Source: Candidatus Dadabacteria bacterium | Lineage (GTDB): Bacteria > Desulfobacterota_D > UBA1144 > Nemesobacterales > CSP1-2 | NCBI GenBank assembly: GCA_022615255.1 | Contig: JAKEHC010000016.1 | Span: 1 to 9,946 of the forward strand | Length of the DNA stretch: 9,946 nt | Reading direction: 5' to 3' | Shown here: in pieces, positions 6,256 to 9,946 of the stretch | Layout: each line of letters starts with the position of its first letter | Position numbering within the stretch: position 1 is the stretch's first letter | Position numbers and translations under genes: made by a program | Notes under the pieces: generated by a model | Database searches by the model: none | Told to the model about the DNA's origin: nothing | What the model saw: only the letters and a program-made list of their open reading frames with translations

Positions 6256-6702
6256 TTATTTATTACCGCCTTGTACTTCTTGATGCTTCTCTTCCGACTG
6301 AGGAGAGGATAATCCTTCACCCTGAGATGGGGTGGCTCCTTGTCCGGATTCCGTGCTAATATCGGACTTTGTTTCTGTTTTAGTTGAGGGTTGACCTTCC
6401 TCTGGGACCGTAAGCCCTTGTGTTTGAGGTAATGACTTTGATTCATTTACGACGGAGGAGCTTATGTTCTTCGCCGAGAAATATCCCAGGGAAAGCGATG
6501 TAATTATGAAAAGAACAGCAAGAATCCTGGTGACTTTTGTGAGAAATGGAACGGCGCCACTCGCTCCAAAAATAGACTGGCTTGTTCCGCCAAATATGGT
6601 TCCTAAGTCGTCACCCTTTCCTGGCTGTAGAAGAACGGTGATTATAAGTAGAATACTTATTAATACGTGAAAACTTGTTAAGGATGTAATGATTATGTCC
6701 AA
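6256..6702 (-). CDS. secG: Preprotein translocase subunit SecG
   Basis: SecG is the small accessory subunit of the SecYEG channel in the inner membrane. Two hydrophobic segments are clear, at about 4-24 and 57-76. Between them lies the conserved LLQPGKGDDLGTIFGGTSQSIFGASGA loop (24-50). The protein is 148 aa, longer than the common size of about 75-120, because residues from about 80 onward form a Ser/Gln/Glu/Thr-rich low-complexity tail, probably disordered. The start is a TTG at 6702, supported by AGGGGGT (6711-6717) nine bases upstream and by the family N-terminus. The first ten bases overlap the end of tpiA, which suggests translational coupling. The order pgk-tpiA-secG is common in bacteria and supports the assignment. 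Confidence 0.95.
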   Translation of the reverse strand: MDIIITSLTSFHVLISILLIITVLLQPGKGDDLGTIFGGTSQSIFGASGAVPFLTKVTRILAVLFIITSLSLGYFSAKNISSSVVNESKSLPQTQGLTVPEEGQPSTKTETKSDISTESGQGATPSQGEGLSSPQSEEKHQEVQGGNK

Positions 6703-7463
6703 TGTGGCATACCCCCTATTAACCTCGCAATTTTTGCAAAAGATTCAGCCCTTAGGCTTGCTCCGCCAATCAAAGCCCCGTCTATGTCGGGCGAGGAAAT
6801 AAGCCCTTTTATATTCTCGGGTGTTACGCTACCGCCATAGAGGATCCTTATGTTATCTGCTATACCATTAAAAATCTTCCGTAGTGTTTCCCGAACAAAG
6901 CCGTGAACCGCCTCAGCCTCTTCGGGTGTAGCATTCTTTCCTGTACCAATTGCCCAAACCGGTTCATAAGCGATCGCTATACTGTTCGGGTCGGCTAGAT
7001 TAAGGTTTTTAAGCCCCTTTTCTATCTGGCTTTTTATCACCTTCATCGTATACCCTTTTTCCCTTTCGTCAAGCTTCTCACCAACGCAGAGTATAGGAAT
7101 AAGCCCTGCATTAATTGAGGCTTTAATCTTTCTCTCCACCATATTATCGTCTTCGCCCAGTATATCTCTCCTTTCAGAGTGTCCGATAATTACCCACTTG
7201 CACCCGGCTTCAATAAGCATATACGGAGAAATCTCACCTGTAAATGCTCCTGACGGCTCCCAAAAAACATTTTGACCGGCAAGCTGTATATTGGTTTTGT
7301 GTATGACCTTATATACAACGTCAAGTGAGGTATAAGGTGGTGCTACCACGATATCCACTTGATTTAGGTGGCTAAGAAGCTCAGATAGCCTTTGGGCGAG
7401 TTCTAATGCCTCTTTTTTAAGCATATTCATCTTCCAGTTTCCAATAACAAGCCTTTTTCTCAT
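6693..7463 (-). CDS. tpiA: Triosephosphate isomerase
   Basis: TpiA interconverts dihydroxyacetone phosphate and glyceraldehyde 3-phosphate in glycolysis and gluconeogenesis, in the cytoplasm. All catalytic elements are present: Asn9 and Lys11 in GNWKMN, His95 in IGHSERR, Glu167 in AYEPVWAIGTGK with mobile loop 6 at about 168-176, YGGSV (209-213) and GALIGGASL (229-237). At 256 aa the length is normal for a TIM barrel. Its ATG at 7463 overlaps the pgk stop by four bases (ATGA), and its last codons overlap the TTG start of secG, so the three genes are tightly coupled. No strong Shine-Dalgarno precedes it, which is consistent with re-initiation by ribosomes finishing pgk. Confidence 0.98.
   Translation of the reverse strand: MRKRLVIGNWKMNMLKKEALELAQRLSELLSHLNQVDIVVAPPYTSLDVVYKVIHKTNIQLAGQNVFWEPSGAFTGEISPYMLIEAGCKWVIIGHSERRDILGEDDNMVERKIKASINAGLIPILCVGEKLDEREKGYTMKVIKSQIEKGLKNLNLADPNSIAIAYEPVWAIGTGKNATPEEAEAVHGFVRETLRKIFNGIADNIRILYGGSVTPENIKGLISSPDIDGALIGGASLRAESFAKIARLIGGMPHWT
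6711..6717 (-). promoter_or_regulatory. Ribosome binding site for secG inside tpiA
   Basis: The minus strand reads AGGGGGT within the last codons of tpiA. It stands nine bases before the TTG at 6702, which supports that non-ATG start for secG. An ATG at 6710 just after it is in the tpiA frame and leads only to its stop. Confidence 0.65.
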
Positions 7464-8656
7464 TTTAGTTTCTTTCTGAGGGCTTCAAGGGCTGGCAGCT
7501 TTTTTCCCTGAATGAATTCGAGGGCTGCTTTCCCGCCTATAGAAAGATAAGAGATACCACTAGAGGATTCTTCCTTTTTAATAGCTATAACTGTATCCCA
7601 ACCTACTGCAAGACTAAACGCACCTGACTGAGATATAGCTTTAGCTATTTCTATAGTCCCTTTTCTAAAATCCTCGGCTTCGTAAACACCTAAGGGTCCA
7701 TTCCAAAAGATGGTTTTTGCCTTAGATATCCTTAAGGCAAAATCGCTCATTGTTTTTGGACCTATATCGACTGAAGTAGCGTCCTTAGGGAACTCTCCAT
7801 AAGAGCCAATGAATGAATTCGAGTAGTTACTCAAATCACCTCTTATAAGCACAGCATCTTCGGAAAGAACAACTCTAATATCTCGGACGCTGGCTGAGGA
7901 TATAAGCTTTGCCGCACTATATAGGGCGATCTGATCCACCACCGACCTTCCTACTTCTTTTCCAAGGGCTTTCAAAAAAGTATTTGAGACCACTCCACCG
8001 ATTAGCATCGTATCAACTCTATCTAAAAAGCTTTCCATTATTGGAATTTTCTCAGATGCACTCCGACCCCCGAATATCGCCACAAATGGATGCTCGGCGT
8101 TTTCAATCAATCGGGTCAGATTTTCCATCTCCTTTTTGAACCTTAGCCCTATGCAAGCAGCCTCGATATAATCCAATATTCCAACCACCGATGCGTGTAA
8201 CCTATGGGATACAGAAAATGCCTCGTTTACATAAATATCAGCTATTTCGGCGAGTCTTTTTGCAAATCTGGTGTCATTGTCTTCCTCTCCCCTATGGAAC
8301 CTGAGATTCTCAAGAAGCATAACCCCTCCCGGGTAAAGGTCACCGGCTAGTTTCTTAACTCCATCTCCAATACAGTCATTTGGAAAGATTACTTCACAAT
8401 TAAGAATCTCTGAGAGTTTTCTCCCTACCGGATTAAGCGTAAGCTTCGGGTTTAATTTCCCCCCCGGTCTTCCGAAGTGAGAGGCTATAATTACTCTTGC
8501 CTTTTCCTTTAGTGCATATTCTATAGTGGGCAGCGCCGCGAGGATTCTAGTATCATCGGCAATCTCCCCGCTTTTAGTAAGCGGTGTGTTGAAATCGGTT
8601 CTTATAAGAACCCTTTTTTCCTTTATATCTACTTCGTCAATGGAAACTAGCTTCAT
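7460..8656 (-). CDS. pgk: Phosphoglycerate kinase with unusual C-domain residues
   Basis: Pgk transfers phosphate between 1,3-bisphosphoglycerate and ADP in glycolysis and gluconeogenesis. At 398 aa it has normal length and both domains. The N-domain is ordinary: RTDFNTPL (19-26), Arg37, SHFGRPGG (59-66), LLENLRFHRGEE (114-125) and HRLHAS (151-156). The C-domain keeps Lys203, the FWNGPLGVYEAEDF block (317-330) and Asp353. Several usually invariant stretches differ. GGAKVSDKI is GGRSASEKI (196-204), so the lysine corresponding to human Lys215 is Ser199. GGGMANTF is GGVVSNTF (220-227), GGGD is VGWD (351-354 region), and TGGGAS is IGGKAA (373-378). The frame is intact and it sits directly before tpiA, so it is probably expressed. 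Whether it has full activity is open. The ATG at 8656 has only a weak AAGAT-like site, and its leader is the heptamer array. Confidence 0.93.
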   Translation of the reverse strand: MKLVSIDEVDIKEKRVLIRTDFNTPLTKSGEIADDTRILAALPTIEYALKEKARVIIASHFGRPGGKLNPKLTLNPVGRKLSEILNCEVIFPNDCIGDGVKKLAGDLYPGGVMLLENLRFHRGEEDNDTRFAKRLAEIADIYVNEAFSVSHRLHASVVGILDYIEAACIGLRFKKEMENLTRLIENAEHPFVAIFGGRSASEKIPIMESFLDRVDTMLIGGVVSNTFLKALGKEVGRSVVDQIALYSAAKLISSASVRDIRVVLSEDAVLIRGDLSNYSNSFIGSYGEFPKDATSVDIGPKTMSDFALRISKAKTIFWNGPLGVYEAEDFRKGTIEIAKAISQSGAFSLAVGWDTVIAIKKEESSSGISYLSIGGKAALEFIQGKKLPALEALRKKLK

Positions 8657-8658
8657 GA

Positions 8659-8714
8659 TTTATTCATCTTACATTATTCATCTTGTATCCTGCACCATGT
8701 ATCTTGCATCCTGC
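8659..8714. repeat. Heptanucleotide tandem repeat array, long copy
   Basis: Eight contiguous heptamers fill 56 bases. On the plus strand they are TTTATTC, ATCTTAC, ATTATTC, ATCTTGT, ATCCTGC, ACCATGT, ATCTTGC and ATCCTGC. It occupies nearly all of the 64-base gap between the aminotransferase stop and the pgk start, and is related to the array at 2675-2702. Relative to that copy it contains 14 extra bases (two heptamers), as expected for slippage or recombination between units. The similarity continues into TTATATTCATT, which runs into the last codons of the aminotransferase gene. Confidence 0.85.
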
Positions 8715-8720
8715 TTATAT

Positions 8721-9896
8721 TCATTTGTTTTGATACGTGTCATTTAGTGGCTGAATGTTGCCTTTCTTCATATACTCGCTAAGTCTCTTTATTCCCTCTT
8801 CTATATCATCAATAGAGGTTGTATAAGAGAACCTAAGGTATCCCTCTCCTCCGTATCCGAAGTCGATTCCTGGAGTGACTGCCACATGAGACTTTTCAAG
8901 CATATCAAAGGCTAAGTCCTTAGACCTATCATTCAATCCCTTTGCGTTTACAAAAACATAGAATGCGCCCTTAGGCTCCGAGCGGATTTTAAATCCTAGG
9001 CTTCTAAGTCCTTTGATCATCTTCTTTCTTCTTTCACTGAATATTTTGACCATTTCATTCGCTTCCCGCTTTGCCTTTTTGATGGCTGCAATCCCTGCTC
9101 TTTGAACAAATGGGTTTGGTGAAATGAATAGATTTTGCTGAAGTTTTTGAACAGGGCGAATGAAATCATCCGGGACGACAAAATAACCAAGCCGCCACCC
9201 CGTCATCGAATATAGCTTTGAGAATCCGTTGACTGAAAACGCCTTATCGGTAAATTCATATATTGTGTGTTCTTTTCCTTCGTAGACAAGCCCGTGATAA
9301 ATCTCATCGGAGATTATGCAAAACCCAAGCTCTGATATTTCCTTCATCACATTAGGCTCTAGCACTACCCCGGTCGGATTTGAAGGGGTATTTATCATAA
9401 TGGCTTTTGTCTTTTTAGATACTGTTTTTTTGATGTTATCTATGTTGATCTGAAAACCCTCTTCTTCATAAATTCTCACACGTTTCGCCACTCCCCCGGC
9501 AATTTGTATAATCTGAGGGTAGCAGGAGTAGTGTGGGTCTGTAATTATAACCTCGTCTCCCCGCTCAAGAAGTGAAAGCATAGAGAGAAAAAGGGCAGGG
9601 GAGCTTCCGGATGTAATGACAACCCTATCGGGAGGAATACTGATCCCGTACTTTTCTCTATAGTCTTCCGCTATCGCTTCCCTTAGCTCTGGAATTCCCA
9701 GGCTCGAGGTGTATTTAGTGTCTCCAAGCCTGATGGCTTCAATAGCTTCGTCACAGATGATCTTAGGAGTGGGAAGGTCTGGTTCTCCGATCTCGAAGTG
9801 GATGACCTTATTGCCTAGAGCTTCAATTTCTTTAGCCCTTTCTAAAACGTCCATTACAAAGAAAGGGGCAATTTCTTGAGAGAGCTTGGACGGCAT
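8721..9896 (-). CDS. Class I/II PLP-dependent aminotransferase (AspC-like)
   Basis: This 391-aa enzyme is a fold-type I aminotransferase of the aspartate aminotransferase superfamily, transferring amino groups between an amino acid and a 2-oxo acid. The specific substrate cannot be read from sequence. Signature elements are FEIGEPDLPTP (34-44), KYTSSLGIPELREAIA (61-76), TSGSSPAL (95-102), INTPSNPTG (168-176), SDEIYHGL (196-203), the Schiff-base Lys227 in NGFSKLYSMTGWRLGY (223-238), and Arg355 in YLRFSY, expected to bind the substrate carboxylate. The N-terminal IAPFFVMDVLERA is typical of aminotransferases of deep-branching and sulfate-reducing bacteria. Length is normal and the frame is intact. 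The ATG at 9896 has no good Shine-Dalgarno, so coupling to an upstream gene outside the window is possible. It lies 64 bases before pgk, separated by the heptamer array. Confidence 0.93.
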   Translation of the reverse strand: MPSKLSQEIAPFFVMDVLERAKEIEALGNKVIHFEIGEPDLPTPKIICDEAIEAIRLGDTKYTSSLGIPELREAIAEDYREKYGISIPPDRVVITSGSSPALFLSMLSLLERGDEVIITDPHYSCYPQIIQIAGGVAKRVRIYEEEGFQINIDNIKKTVSKKTKAIMINTPSNPTGVVLEPNVMKEISELGFCIISDEIYHGLVYEGKEHTIYEFTDKAFSVNGFSKLYSMTGWRLGYFVVPDDFIRPVQKLQQNLFISPNPFVQRAGIAAIKKAKREANEMVKIFSERRKKMIKGLRSLGFKIRSEPKGAFYVFVNAKGLNDRSKDLAFDMLEKSHVAVTPGIDFGYGGEGYLRFSYTTSIDDIEEGIKRLSEYMKKGNIQPLNDTYQNK

Positions 9897-9946
9897 GACA
9901 TTTATTCTATGGGAAAAGGGTAGGGTTGTCTAGGAACTCCGGTAAC
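9897..9946 (-). other. Window edge upstream of the aminotransferase; possible end of another gene
   Basis: In one minus-strand frame the 14 codons from 9946 are open and end in TAA at 9902-9904, five bases before the aminotransferase ATG. A second frame is also open for 12 codons. Such close spacing would explain the missing Shine-Dalgarno of the aminotransferase, but the piece is too short to identify a protein or even a frame. Confidence 0.2.

Noticed and set aside
6088..6312. Plus-strand frame of 74 codons over the TPR start and repeat
   Set aside because: Antisense to the TPR and secG genes and runs through the palindromic repeat; no family signal.
6240..6446. Minus-strand 68-codon frame overlapping the secG tail
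   Set aside because: Out-of-frame shadow of the low-complexity secG tail, which explains its odd composition.
6464..6670. Plus-strand 68-codon frame
   Set aside because: Antisense shadow of the conserved part of secG.
7909..8139. Plus-strand 76-codon frame
   Set aside because: Antisense shadow within pgk without domain or ribosome site.
8526..8747. Plus-strand 73-codon frame with hydrophobic stretches
   Set aside because: Antisense to pgk and then reading through the heptamer array; the apparent membrane character comes from the repeat translation.

Overview
This 9,946-base window is bacterial chromosomal DNA of moderate to low GC. Hand counts of single 60-base lines run from about 38 to 50 percent in the housekeeping genes and about 30 to 32 percent in one accessory gene. 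Every convincing gene lies on the minus strand, so transcription runs from high to low coordinates. The content (dprA, a Thermus-type 7Fe ferredoxin, a pgk-tpiA-secG cluster, and nth) fits a free-living Gram-negative-like or deep-branching bacterium. I cannot name the phylum from sequence reading alone.

In transcription order from the right edge, the window holds a class I PLP aminotransferase, then pgk, tpiA and secG with overlapping ends. Next come a TPR protein, a 7Fe ferredoxin with its own consensus promoter and an intrinsic terminator, and a solitary PD-(D/E)XK nuclease-like protein of unknown role. A 348-base AT-rich stretch without a convincing gene follows. The window then ends with nth (endonuclease III), a TIGR01212/YhcC-type radical SAM protein, an MTH1187-type thiamine-binding protein, and dprA.

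The genes form several short transcription units, not one pathway. The pgk-tpiA-secG unit combines lower glycolysis/gluconeogenesis with the Sec translocon, a gene order seen in many bacteria. The ferredoxin is an independent single-gene unit. The thiamine-binding gene and dprA are 53 bases apart and probably co-transcribed.

Two kinds of small repeat sit between genes. One is a palindrome with AGAGAC/GTCTCT arm ends (two copies). It also creates a false upstream start for the TPR gene, whose likely true start is at 6185. The other is a heptanucleotide tandem array (two related copies, at 2675-2702 and 8659-8714); the second copy forms the leader of pgk.

The observations most worth a second look are these. 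The phosphoglycerate kinase has substitutions at several normally invariant C-domain positions. The low-GC PD-(D/E)XK protein looks like an accessory insertion. The heptamer arrays form a dispersed, length-variable repeat. I found no CRISPR array, complete mobile element, tRNA or rRNA, and no clearly new multi-gene system.
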